Positions 1 through 8,164 of a stretch of 64,000 nt of DNA are shown here, in pieces. Both the position numbers and the translations under genes were made by a program. This DNA is from Saprospiraceae bacterium (lineage in GTDB: Bacteria; Bacteroidota; Bacteroidia; Chitinophagales; Saprospiraceae), in the NCBI GenBank assembly GCA_022841745.1, contig JALHQW010000007.1, positions 62,001-126,000 of the forward strand. Reading direction: 5' to 3'. The notes beneath the pieces are model-generated. The model saw only the letters and a program-made list of their open reading frames with translations, was not told where the DNA came from and did not search any database. How positions within the stretch are numbered: the stretch's first letter is position 1; each line of letters begins with the position of its first letter.

Positions 1-274
1 TGAGTAAAGTGAATACAATAGTGTTCCAGTAGCTCATCTGATCAATGGTTTTAGTCTTTGCCAAAATCTTGAAATGCTGGCGAAGGCTAGGCTTCGCAAA
101 AAGGGAGGGACTCGAGACGGAGCTTGGTCATGCAGATTTGAGAAGTTAGTGGAACAAATATTAAGCCATAGGTAAAAGCATTAATTTGATATTTACCTTA
201 AAAAATAGGACCAGGAACTGAACGCTGACGGTCTGTGCGTGTATAACAGCATAAAAAATCAAGCAATTTGCCTT
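1..274. other. Intergenic leader of the first gene
   Basis: No gene is supported here. A small hairpin (GCGAAG at 80-85 pairing with CTTCGC at 92-97) is the only structure seen. No clear TAnnTTTG promoter box was found. The window opens with TGA, which could be the stop of an upstream gene, but this cannot be verified. Confidence 0.5.
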
Positions 275-2221
275 ATGAAAAAAATAGCAACCATCTTATC
301 CGCCCTGTTTTTGTGGATAAATCTTTTTGCCACCAACGATGGCAGCTTGACCCTACCTGAGCGAATCAGGCCAATCTCGAAAATTGCCCGCAGCCAAGAA
401 TACTATGCCGAGCAGGCTCATCTTTGGCAGCTTGAAACCACCAAAAACAGCAGCAATGCCGACGCATGGCTCAACTACTTCAGGGCCGCCCGGTATGCCA
501 ATATGCTCGACCGAAGCGAAACCACCAGCTTCGACCTGGGGGCTATTGTGGCCAGTATTCCGGCCAACCTCACCAATAGCTTTGAGTACCAGTTCATCCG
601 CTTCATGTCCGCCGAATGGAACGAAGATCGCTACAAATACCTGCTGAAAGCACACGAAATAGCGCCCCAGCGCATGGAGATTTACAATGACCTTGCAACC
701 TACCACACCGTCAAAGGTGAACAGCCCGCTGCCTTACAATACCTGAACAAACTCTTCGAGGCTGGTGAGTTTCCCAGCGAACTATTGGCCTGGAACTACA
801 ACCTGCTGGCCTCCGTGGAACAAAATGCCATCCTGCTCACCTATGGCGACAACGACACCTATCCGCTTTGGGTGCTGCAATCGGCGAGGGGCATCCGAAA
901 AGATGTCAAGGTCTTGAATATCAACTTGTTGCTGATGGACAACTACCGTGAACAGGAGTTCAAGGTTTTTGGCCTACCAACCATTGCCCTGAACGACTGC
1001 AAGAGCACAGCAGAAATGTACAGTAAGGTGATGCGGCACTTGATGCAGGCCCAAAACCAAGTTGTTTACGTCGCAAACACGATGCCTGAAGAGGTCAGGC
1101 TGGCTTTTGGCGACAGCCTTTACCTGACTGGGCTAGCCCTGCGCTATGCCCCCAACAGCTTTGATAACCTGGCCCTTTTGAAGAACAACTACGAAAACCG
1201 CTTCCTACTCGACTACCTCAAGGTGGATTTCAGCCCAGACTCCATTACCTCCGTCATGTCCGCCATGAACCTCCAGTACCTGCCGGGGCTTGTCTTACTG
1301 CACCAACACTACATGAACAGTGGCGAAAACTACAAGGCAGTCAACCTCGAAGCGTTGATGGAAAGGGTTGCGAAAGAAGGCAACCGGATGGAGGTGCTGC
1401 GTAGTTATTTCAATGGGCTAAAGGCAAAAGCGGAAGCTCCAATTGAATCCACCATTTCGGTGCGCACATTGGACAAGGGGCTAAAGCCCATCCGTGGCGC
1501 CAGCAATCTCTATGCCTTTGAAACCGAAGTGACCAATGCGCAATACGAGGCGTTTTTAATGGACTTGGTGAAAAACAAGGAGTTCGAGCTGTTGGCGATT
1601 TGCCAAGCCCCCCGTACTGATTGGAAAAGCTTCCTACCCGAAAAATTCAGGCGACTGCCCGACAACGAACTGTTTAAGCATACCCATCCCGACGACCCTT
1701 CATGCCCGGTGGTGAATATCAGCCATGAGGCAGCACGGGCCTACTGCGATTGGATTACCAAGGTTTATAATGCCAGCAACGACAAGAAAAAGGAGTTCCA
1801 TAAAGTGCGTTTCAAGTTGCCAACCGAGCCTGAATGGATGTTGGCGGCACATGGCGGCTTCAGTGCCCCATACCCTTTTGGCAACTACTCCACTAGGAAC
1901 GACAAAGGCTGCTTCCTTGGCAATTACGACGTGAGCAACGAGGAGCCTTGCAAAGACTGCCCCACCGCCAACAAGGGCACCCCCGACGACGGCGGCTATT
2001 TCCCAGTAAAAGCAGACTCCTACTACCCCAACAGCTTTGGCCTCTACAATATCAGTGGCAATGTAGCTGAAATGATTGCCGAGCCCGGTGTAACAAAAGG
2101 AGGAAGTTGGTATGAGCCAGTAAAAAAAGGTACTATCTCCGAAAAAAACACGTTCACCAAGCCGGCACCGCATATTGGATTTAGGGTGTTCATGGAAGTG
2201 ATTGTCCACAACAACGAATAA
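275..2221 (+). CDS. Exported TPR / GT117-tail / SUMF1-domain fusion protein
   Basis: 648 residues when started at the ATG at 275; the frame is open from GTG 239, but only the ATG puts a signal peptide (MKKIATILSALFLWINLFA) at the N-terminus. Residues about 20-180 look like TPR helices. Residues about 183-330 are homologous to the C-terminal soluble part of the DUF2723/GT117 protein encoded at 4715-8068: both carry YGDNDTYPLW followed by a similar R(K/R)DV(K/R)VxN segment. Residues about 415-645 are a SUMF1/FGE-type fold: FETEVTNAQYEAF, LPTEPEW, SGNVAEM, GGSWYEP and a terminal GFRVF. The two copper-binding cysteines that follow GGS in true formylglycine-generating enzymes are absent, so a binding or structural role, as in the GldJ/GldK-like SUMF1 proteins, is more likely than sulfatase activation. 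The cell location is inferred to be the periplasm or surface. The combination of domains is unusual; the precise function is unknown. Confidence 0.8.
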   Translation: MKKIATILSALFLWINLFATNDGSLTLPERIRPISKIARSQEYYAEQAHLWQLETTKNSSNADAWLNYFRAARYANMLDRSETTSFDLGAIVASIPANLTNSFEYQFIRFMSAEWNEDRYKYLLKAHEIAPQRMEIYNDLATYHTVKGEQPAALQYLNKLFEAGEFPSELLAWNYNLLASVEQNAILLTYGDNDTYPLWVLQSARGIRKDVKVLNINLLLMDNYREQEFKVFGLPTIALNDCKSTAEMYSKVMRHLMQAQNQVVYVANTMPEEVRLAFGDSLYLTGLALRYAPNSFDNLALLKNNYENRFLLDYLKVDFSPDSITSVMSAMNLQYLPGLVLLHQHYMNSGENYKAVNLEALMERVAKEGNRMEVLRSYFNGLKAKAEAPIESTISVRTLDKGLKPIRGASNLYAFETEVTNAQYEAFLMDLVKNKEFELLAICQAPRTDWKSFLPEKFRRLPDNELFKHTHPDDPSCPVVNISHEAARAYCDWITKVYNASNDKKKEFHKVRFKLPTEPEWMLAAHGGFSAPYPFGNYSTRNDKGCFLGNYDVSNEEPCKDCPTANKGTPDDGGYFPVKADSYYPNSFGLYNISGNVAEMIAEPGVTKGGSWYEPVKKGTISEKNTFTKPAPHIGFRVFMEVIVHNNE

Positions 2222-2282
2222 AGCCCCGTTACCCTAATTCACCCAATTTCCCTTATAAATCAACTCAACCAATTTCAAGTTT

Positions 2283-2846
2283 TTGCAAAACAACAAGCCA
2301 TACCAAACCCTGTCCGACGAACAGCTCATGCGCCAAATGGCATTGGGCTGCGAGCCCTCCTTCGGCGAGTTGTACGACCGTTACAGCGAGCGGATGCACC
2401 GCTATTTCTACCGGATGCTGGGACAGGATGCGCACCGGGCCGATGACTTCACACAGGAGCTTTTCATGAAACTCGTAGAAAAGACGGCCTACTTCGACCC
2501 TGAGCGGCGGTTCTCCACTTGGCTCTATGCCGTGGCTGGCAATATGGTGAAAAACGAGTACCGCCGCCTGAGTCGCCAACAAGGACAGATACAATTTGAC
2601 GATTGCTTCGGCGAGAATTTTTCGGAAGATATTGACAGCCAGATATTTGAACAGCACCTGCACCAAGCCCTTGGCGAATTGGACGAAACCCAACGCCAAT
2701 GCTTCGTACTACGCTACCAGGAAGAACTCAGCGTGAAGGAAATCGCCCAAATCATGGATTGCCCGGAGGGCACTGTGAAGTCGAGGATGTTTTATACGCT
2801 GAAAAAACTGGGGGATAAGTTGCGAGCCTTCGCAGGTGTTATGTAG
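2283..2846 (+). CDS. ECF-type RNA polymerase sigma factor
   Basis: 187 residues. Sigma-70 region 2 spans about residues 20-95 (SFGELYDRYSERMHRYFYRM, then DDFTQELFMKL and RRFSTWLYAVAGN). Region 4 spans about 125-180, with the helix-turn-helix LSVKEIAQIMDCPEGTVKSR. There is no long N-terminal region, as expected of ECF sigma factors. The start is TTG at 2283, directly after an in-frame stop at 2256. The alternative ATG at 2328 would leave only the conserved RQMALG segment before region 2, so TTG is slightly preferred. The gene follows the fusion protein by 61 bp and precedes the probable anti-sigma gene, from which it is separated by a 46-bp tandem repeat. Regulon unknown. Confidence 0.9.
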   Translation: MQNNKPYQTLSDEQLMRQMALGCEPSFGELYDRYSERMHRYFYRMLGQDAHRADDFTQELFMKLVEKTAYFDPERRFSTWLYAVAGNMVKNEYRRLSRQQGQIQFDDCFGENFSEDIDSQIFEQHLHQALGELDETQRQCFVLRYQEELSVKEIAQIMDCPEGTVKSRMFYTLKKLGDKLRAFAGVM

Positions 2847-2890
2847 CATCACGTAATTGAAAATTAGTGCCCCAAAGGGAGGTAACTCAA

Positions 2891-3045
2891 CTGCGACGTC
2901 ATGTGTGTTTGTCGCTTTGTCATTGCCAAAGGCAAACTGCGACGTCATGTGTGTTTGTCGCTTTGTCATTGCCAAAGGCAAACTGCGACGTCATGTGTGT
3001 TTGTCGCTTTGTCATTGCCAAAGGCAAACTGCGACGTCATGTGTG
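2891..3045 (+). repeat. 46-bp tandem repeat, 3.4 copies
   Basis: Copies begin at 2891, 2937, 2983 and 3029 (partial), each starting CTGCGACGTCATGTGTG. They appear identical over their full length. Each unit contains the palindrome GACGTC and a small inverted repeat TTGCC-AAA-GGCAA. The 46-bp period shifts the reading frame between copies, so the ORFs across it are not genes. It fills the gap between the sigma factor and its neighbour. Confidence 0.95.
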
Positions 3046-3198
3046 CCGTCCCGAAGTGACTTTGGCTCGTGGCCTCGCAGAACTTGGCCCGATTTATCAG
3101 GTTTGCTTGTAGTAACAACAAAACACTTAGGTTGACGAGATTAAACTTAGAGTTACCGCTTAAAATTTAGTGCTAAGAACAGTATCAATTCATTGAAA

Positions 3199-3858
3199 AT
3201 GAACAGGTTAGAAAAAATAGACATTGAGCAATTGTTGGTTGAAAGACCTTTCGAAATGCTAACGCCCAACGAGCAAACTGCCGTGTTGGCACAAATGCCC
3301 GAATGGGAATACCAGCAGCTGTACCAGCTAATGCAGCGCAGCAAAGCAGCCATGAAACGCAGCCCCCAGCCCGACCCTGCCATCCGGGAGCGGCTGTTGG
3401 AGGCATTGCGGCAGCAACCAAAGCAAACTGCCCCATCAGCAAAGCAGGCCGGCCTTTTGGTGCGCATGGCGCAATACCGGCTACCCGCCTGGCAAGCTGC
3501 CGCAGGATTGGCATTGCTATTGGTCGCCCATTTTGCTTTGCAAAAACCGCCCAAGGAAGTGCTGCATACGGAAACAGTATATGTGAACACGACCGATACC
3601 ATCTACAAGGAAGTGGCAATCCCTGTTGCGCAGCAGCAAGAAAAAACCACCCAAAAACGGGTGAACGTAAAGCCTAGGCTCGTTCGCAATACCACCCCTC
3701 CCACGATGGAAGCCATTGCTTATGCCGATTCCTCCTCCCGCCAGTCCGGCTCACTGCCCGACACCATGCCCGGTTTCAACTTTACTCCCCAATCCCCCAT
3801 CGGCCGCTCCGCCAATGAAATGAAGGAATTGTGGCAGTTGTTGGGGGATGTTTATTGA
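3199..3858 (+). CDS. Probable anti-sigma factor, single-pass membrane protein
   Basis: 219 residues from the ATG at 3199; a TTG two codons upstream is less likely. The N-terminal 90 residues are charged and helical, starting MNRLEKIDIEQLLVERPFEM, and contain no recognisable zinc-binding anti-sigma HxxxCxxC motif. A single transmembrane segment lies at about residues 94-114 (PAWQAAAGLALLLVAHFAL). A Thr/Pro/Gln-rich tail of about 100 residues would be periplasmic. The assignment rests on position after an ECF sigma gene, size and topology, which are common for Bacteroidota anti-sigma proteins; sequence similarity alone would leave it hypothetical. The stop codon is immediately followed by a GGCAGT-type repeat field. 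Confidence 0.6.
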   Translation: MNRLEKIDIEQLLVERPFEMLTPNEQTAVLAQMPEWEYQQLYQLMQRSKAAMKRSPQPDPAIRERLLEALRQQPKQTAPSAKQAGLLVRMAQYRLPAWQAAAGLALLLVAHFALQKPPKEVLHTETVYVNTTDTIYKEVAIPVAQQQEKTTQKRVNVKPRLVRNTTPPTMEAIAYADSSSRQSGSLPDTMPGFNFTPQSPIGRSANEMKELWQLLGDVY

Positions 3859-4505
3859 GTTTGGCAGTTTGTCAGTTCGACAGGGGGCAGTCAGTGGGCA
3901 GTCCATTAGTTTGTCAGTCTCTTCCCAAGCTTATTGGCACTGACTGAACAACTGTCGAACTGACTGCCACCTGCTCAGTTCGTTTGTGGGGAGGTCTAGT
4001 CCCAACCGCTTGAGAGTGTAGTCAGCAGGTAGTCCATTAGTTTTTCAGCTCTTCCCAAGTTGATTGGCACTGACTAAACAACTGCCGAACCGACTGCCCA
4101 CTGCCCACTGACGAACTGTCAAACTAATATTGGCAGTGGCCAGTCAGCAGGCAGTCCATTAGTTTTTCAGTCTCTTCCCAAGTTGATGGGCACTGACTAA
4201 ACAACTGCCGAACCGACTGCCCACTGCCCACTGACGAACTGTCAATCTAATATTGGCAGTGGCCAGTCAGCAGGCAGTCCATTAGTTTTTCAGTCTCTTC
4301 CCAAGTTGATGGGCACTGACTAAACAACTGCCGAACCGACTGCCCACTGCCCACTGCCCACTGACGAACTGTCAATCTAATATTGGCAGTGGCCAGTCAG
4401 CAGGCAGTCCCTTAGTTTTTCAGTCTCTTCCCAAGTTGATGGGCACTGACTGAACAACTGCCGAACCGACTGCCCACTGCCCACTGACGAACTGTCAAAC
4501 TAATT
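3859..4505. repeat. Degenerate 123-130 bp tandem repeat field of GGCAGT/ACTGCC units
   Basis: About five copies begin near 3861, 4010, 4131, 4254 and 4384. The last three are nearly identical, with spacings of 123 and 130 bp; the 7-bp difference is one extra CTGCCCA unit. Each copy starts TGGCAGT, ends GACGAACTGTCAA, and contains CAGTC/GACTG and GGCAGT/ACTGCC words on both strands, so each can fold on itself. The field starts 2 nt after the stop of the preceding gene. No coding sequence is supported within these 650 bp. Related short elements occur at 42905-42941 and 56927-56958. Confidence 0.9.
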
Positions 4506-4509
4506 TTTA

Positions 4510-4517
4510 TACCTTTG
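4510..4517 (+). promoter_or_regulatory. Candidate Bacteroidota -7 promoter box (TACCTTTG)
   Basis: Matches the TAnnTTTG consensus exactly and lies at the end of the repeat field, about 200 bp before the GT117 start codon. No convincing TTTG -33 element was seen at the usual distance. Confidence 0.4.
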
Positions 4518-4646
4518 CGCTGCTTTTGGAAAAGGTTGCCATGCAACTACCAAGTTCTTAGTGTATCGCATTGAAAATCAACTTTTTACCCATTCAAGGT
4601 CACTTGGCCTAATTGGGCACTGGGCGTGAGAAAATGAGCGCTGTAT

Positions 4647-4683
4647 CCAGCATCAAGCATCCTGGAACCAGCATCAAGCACCC
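4647..4683 (+). repeat. Direct repeat in the GT117 leader
   Basis: Two copies of CCAGCATCAAGCAYCC at 4647-4662 and 4668-4683, 21 bp apart, ending 31 bp before the ATG at 4715. G-poor simple repeats of similar style precede other start codons in this window. Confidence 0.7.
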
Positions 4684-4714
4684 AGCGTCCAAGCCGCCAA
4701 CCATTTTCACCTAC

Positions 4715-7700
4715 ATGAATTCTTTCAAGACCATTACCAACATCACAGGCTGGCTCGTTTTTGCCATCGCCGCTTTCGTCTATTACCAAACCGCAGAACC
4801 TACGGGTAGCCTTTGGGACTGCGGCGAGTTCATCCTTGGCGCCTACAAGGGCGAGGTGGTTCACCCGCCGGGAGCACCCTTGTTCCTGCTCGTTGGCCGG
4901 ATGTTCATCTGGGTGGCCGAATTGTTGAGCGACACCAAGGCACATCCAGAAAACATCGCATTTGCCGTCAACTTCATGTCTGGCATATGCACAGCTTTCG
5001 GTGCCATGTTCTTGGCTTGGACGACCATCATCCTTGGGAAAATGGCACTTGTTGGCCGCTCGGACGAACCCAATGGCAGCCAAATGTTCGCACTTGCCGG
5101 GGCCGGACTTGTTGCTGGCTTGAGCATGACCTTTGCCTCCTCCATCTGGTTCTCGGCGGTAGAAGGCGAGGTTTACGCTATGTCCACCTTCTTCACCTGC
5201 CTCACTGTTTGGGGCATGGTAAAATGGTACAACCTCCCCAATGAGCCTACGCACGACCGGTGGCTGGTGTTCACGGTGTATGCTGCGGCCTTGTCCATCG
5301 GCGTCCACTTGTTGAGCTTGCTCACCTTCCCGGCGTTGGCCATGCTCTATTATTTCAAAAAAGACATTCAAATCAGCAAGACGACCTCCGCCATCCTGCG
5401 GGGCATCTTGGCCATCGGCCTCATCGTTGCGGCCATTGTGGTGTTCTCTGGTGCTACGGGCATCCTGATGAAAGCCCTGGGCGGCTTGCTAATGCTTGGT
5501 TTAGCGGTTTATCTGCCTTGGAAGGGTGAGGACAAGTACATTGGTGCGTTGGGCGCATTCATCATGGGTTTCCTCATCATCGGGGCTATTCAAGAGTTTG
5601 TCATCAAAGGCGTCGCTGAAACATGGAGCACACTGGAGTTGCAGGTGGTCAATGGGTTTGGTATGCCGTTTAACTACGGTTTGATTCCTACGGCCATCGT
5701 TCTGATTGGGCTTTTCTTTTTCGGCCTTCGCTTTGCAGCGAACCACGCCAAGTTCGACCTCATTGGCTTGGGGATATTCGCCGTGCTGTTCGGCTTTTTT
5801 GCGTTTGGCTGGAAAAACATCTTGATAGCACCTGTTGCCGCCCTCATTTTCTACTTGGGGCTGCGCAACGCCGACCGCCACTTGACACAGGTTCTGATGT
5901 TCAGCGCTTTGATGGCCGTCGTCGGCTTTTCCACCATCGGCGTGGTCTTGGTTCGTGCCAACGTTGACCCACCCGTCAACATGAACAAGCCGAGTGACCC
6001 CATCCGCTTACTGTCTTATGTAAACCGTGAGCAATACGGCGAGCGCCCGCTGCTCTATGGCACCGACTTCGACGCTCAACCCGTTGACAATGACATCACA
6101 CCACGCTACGGCCAAGTCGTGAAAAACGAGGGCGGCAAGGAAGTACACCGCTATGAGATCGTGGACGAAAAAGTGTCCTACAAGTTCAACCCAGCGGACA
6201 AGCACCTGTTCCCCCGCATGGGCGACGACTCCCAGAACCGCCCTGAGAAATACCGGGCCTGGGTGGACAAGCCGACCGGCGAAATCACATTCGCCGACAA
6301 CATGACCTATATGTTCCGCTACCAGTTCGGGTGGATGTACTGGCGCTATTTTGCTTGGAACTTCATCGGGCGGCAAAACGGCGAGCAGGGCTACTACTCC
6401 TGGGACGTGAAGAGCGGCAACTGGGAGAGCGGCGTCAAGTTCATTGATGAAATGCGCCTCTACAAAGCCAACAACATGCCCGACTCGATGAAGGCTGACC
6501 AGTCGAAGAATCATTATTACTTCATACCGCTTATCTTCGGTTTGCTGGGCTTGTTCTTCCATTTCTACAAAAAACCGGATGATGCCACGGCTGTCATGGC
6601 CCTGTTCCTCATCACGGGACTTGGTATCATCGTCTATTCGAACCAACCGCCAAACGAACCTCGTGAGCGGGACTACGTGCTCGTAGGTTCGTTCTTTACC
6701 TTCTGCATCTGGATTGGGATGGGCGTGCTGGCTATTTACCAATTGCTGCACGACAAAATCAGCGGACTTGGCGCTGCTGGTCTCGGCACGGTACTGGCAT
6801 TATCAGCCCCCTACCTGATGGGCAGCCAAAACTGGGACGACCACAGCCGGGCAGGCCACTATGGTGCTCGTGACTATGCCTCCAATTTCCTCAACAGCTG
6901 CCAGCCAAACGCCATCATCTTTACCTATGGCGATAATGACACCTACCCGCTTTGGTACGCCCAAGAGGTGGAGAACATCCGCCGCGACGTGCGGGTGGTG
7001 AACCTATCGCTAATTCAGGTGGATTGGTACATCAACCTGTTGCGCCGCAAGATCAATGACTCCCCTCCCATCAAGCTCACAATGCCAGCAGATGCGTACA
7101 GGGGCAAAAAGCGCAATGCAGTCTATTACCTCGGCAACCAAGACCAAGGCGAGATGACCGCCACCAAGGCTTTGGAGATGACGGGCGTTGACAAAAAAGG
7201 CCAGAACAACCGGGTGGACGCCGTTTTCCCATCTGCCAATATTTACTTGCCTGTTGATTTGACAAAAGCCGCAGAACTCTATGGCATCAATCCCGGCGAC
7301 AGCCTGGCGCTGACCGACCGCATACCGCTCAAAATGCCGTTCCATAAAACGGGCAACGGCGAGATTTCCTACTTGACAAAGGACGAATTGGCCGTGCTGG
7401 ATGTCATTGCCTCCAACATCAACGACCGCCCGGTTTACTTCGCCGTCACTTGCCGTCCCGACAAGATGCTCGGGCTAGAGGACTATATGCAGTTGGAGGG
7501 CCTTGGCCTTCGCATCACACCCATCAAGTCGCAGAGCGAACAAGGGCTGTACGTCTATGGCTACGGCCGGGTGAACACCGACCTGCTGTACGACAACGTG
7601 ATGAACAAGTTCAAATGGGGCAATTTCGACTCGCACCCAACCTATATTGACCGCAGCTACGGCCCCAGCATCCAAAGCATGAGGGTGGTGATGCTGCGTG

Positions 7701-8068
7701 CTGCCCGCCGCCTGACCGACAAGGGCGAGAAGGACAAGGCCGTCGCCATGGTGGAGAAATACCTGGCTGCATTTCCGCACTACAATTTCCCTTATGACTG
7801 GAACACCATGCAAATGCTAAACGTGATGGTTGCCGCAGGTGGCTATGAAAAAGCCAAGCAGCACTTGGAAACTTTGGCGAAAGAAACAAAGCAGCAACTG
7901 ACATTTCTCACCGGCCTGAATCCAGAACTTACCAAGGAAGAAGGTAGTTTTGGGCAAGATTTGCAGTTGTTCATGAACGTCAAAGACCTGCTCGTGAAAG
8001 CCGCCGACAGCCAGAAGGACGAGGCTTTCAAGAAGAGTTTGGAAGATATGTTCGCACCTTTTAAGTAA
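4715..8068 (+). CDS. DUF2723 / glycosyltransferase family 117 membrane protein
   Basis: 1117 residues from the ATG at 4715 (the open frame extends back to a TTG at 4613, but the extra 34 residues translate a leader repeat). The N-terminal DUF2723 region has the conserved EPTGSLWDCGEF motif followed by HPPGAPLF at residues about 29-56. It is followed by many hydrophobic segments to about residue 700, consistent with a GT-C-like multi-pass inner-membrane enzyme. The C-terminal soluble part begins near YGDNDTYPLW (residue about 737) and ends in TPR-like helices. The family is known from Bacteroidota and is classed as a glycosyltransferase; donor and acceptor here are unknown, and a role in glycosylating exported proteins is inference. 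The soluble tail is duplicated in the fusion protein at 275-2221. Confidence 0.9.
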   Translation: MNSFKTITNITGWLVFAIAAFVYYQTAEPTGSLWDCGEFILGAYKGEVVHPPGAPLFLLVGRMFIWVAELLSDTKAHPENIAFAVNFMSGICTAFGAMFLAWTTIILGKMALVGRSDEPNGSQMFALAGAGLVAGLSMTFASSIWFSAVEGEVYAMSTFFTCLTVWGMVKWYNLPNEPTHDRWLVFTVYAAALSIGVHLLSLLTFPALAMLYYFKKDIQISKTTSAILRGILAIGLIVAAIVVFSGATGILMKALGGLLMLGLAVYLPWKGEDKYIGALGAFIMGFLIIGAIQEFVIKGVAETWSTLELQVVNGFGMPFNYGLIPTAIVLIGLFFFGLRFAANHAKFDLIGLGIFAVLFGFFAFGWKNILIAPVAALIFYLGLRNADRHLTQVLMFSALMAVVGFSTIGVVLVRANVDPPVNMNKPSDPIRLLSYVNREQYGERPLLYGTDFDAQPVDNDITPRYGQVVKNEGGKEVHRYEIVDEKVSYKFNPADKHLFPRMGDDSQNRPEKYRAWVDKPTGEITFADNMTYMFRYQFGWMYWRYFAWNFIGRQNGEQGYYSWDVKSGNWESGVKFIDEMRLYKANNMPDSMKADQSKNHYYFIPLIFGLLGLFFHFYKKPDDATAVMALFLITGLGIIVYSNQPPNEPRERDYVLVGSFFTFCIWIGMGVLAIYQLLHDKISGLGAAGLGTVLALSAPYLMGSQNWDDHSRAGHYGARDYASNFLNSCQPNAIIFTYGDNDTYPLWYAQEVENIRRDVRVVNLSLIQVDWYINLLRRKINDSPPIKLTMPADAYRGKKRNAVYYLGNQDQGEMTATKALEMTGVDKKGQNNRVDAVFPSANIYLPVDLTKAAELYGINPGDSLALTDRIPLKMPFHKTGNGEISYLTKDELAVLDVIASNINDRPVYFAVTCRPDKMLGLEDYMQLEGLGLRITPIKSQSEQGLYVYGYGRVNTDLLYDNVMNKFKWGNFDSHPTYIDRSYGPSIQSMRVVMLRAARRLTDKGEKDKAVAMVEKYLAAFPHYNFPYDWNTMQMLNVMVAAGGYEKAKQHLETLAKETKQQLTFLTGLNPELTKEEGSFGQDLQLFMNVKDLLVKAADSQKDEAFKKSLEDMFAPFK

Positions 8069-8151
8069 GGATTGAAGGATTAAGGGATTGAAGGATTGAA
8101 TGTGCTTCGGCTATATTCAATCCTTCAATCCCTCAATCCTTCAATCCTTGC
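8069..8151. repeat. Inverted tract of GGATTGAA / TTCAATCC octamers
   Basis: Begins at the stop codon of the GT117 gene as GGATTGAA-like units, passes through a short centre containing GTGCTTCGGC, and continues as TTCAATCC-like units up to 13 bp before the proline dehydrogenase ATG. The two halves are complementary and would form a long hairpin, possibly acting as terminator and leader at once. The same octamer occurs at 17635-17765 and inside uxaC near 55050. Confidence 0.9.
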
Positions 8152-8164
8152 TCTCTGACCAAAT

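Noticed and set aside
275-2221. Calling the SUMF1 protein a formylglycine-generating enzyme
   Set aside because: The cysteines after GGS needed for copper binding are missing and no sulfatase gene is in the window.
2857-3135. Two overlapping ORFs across the 46-bp repeat
   Set aside because: They are translations of the tandem repeat in shifting frames, with no conserved protein features and no separate start region.
2891-4505. Possible CRISPR array
   Set aside because: The 46-bp and 123-130 bp repeats are contiguous tandems with no unique spacers and no cas genes nearby.
4586-5371. 261-residue minus-strand ORF over the GT117 start
   Set aside because: Shadow of the DUF2723 region; His- and Gly-rich with no recognisable fold.
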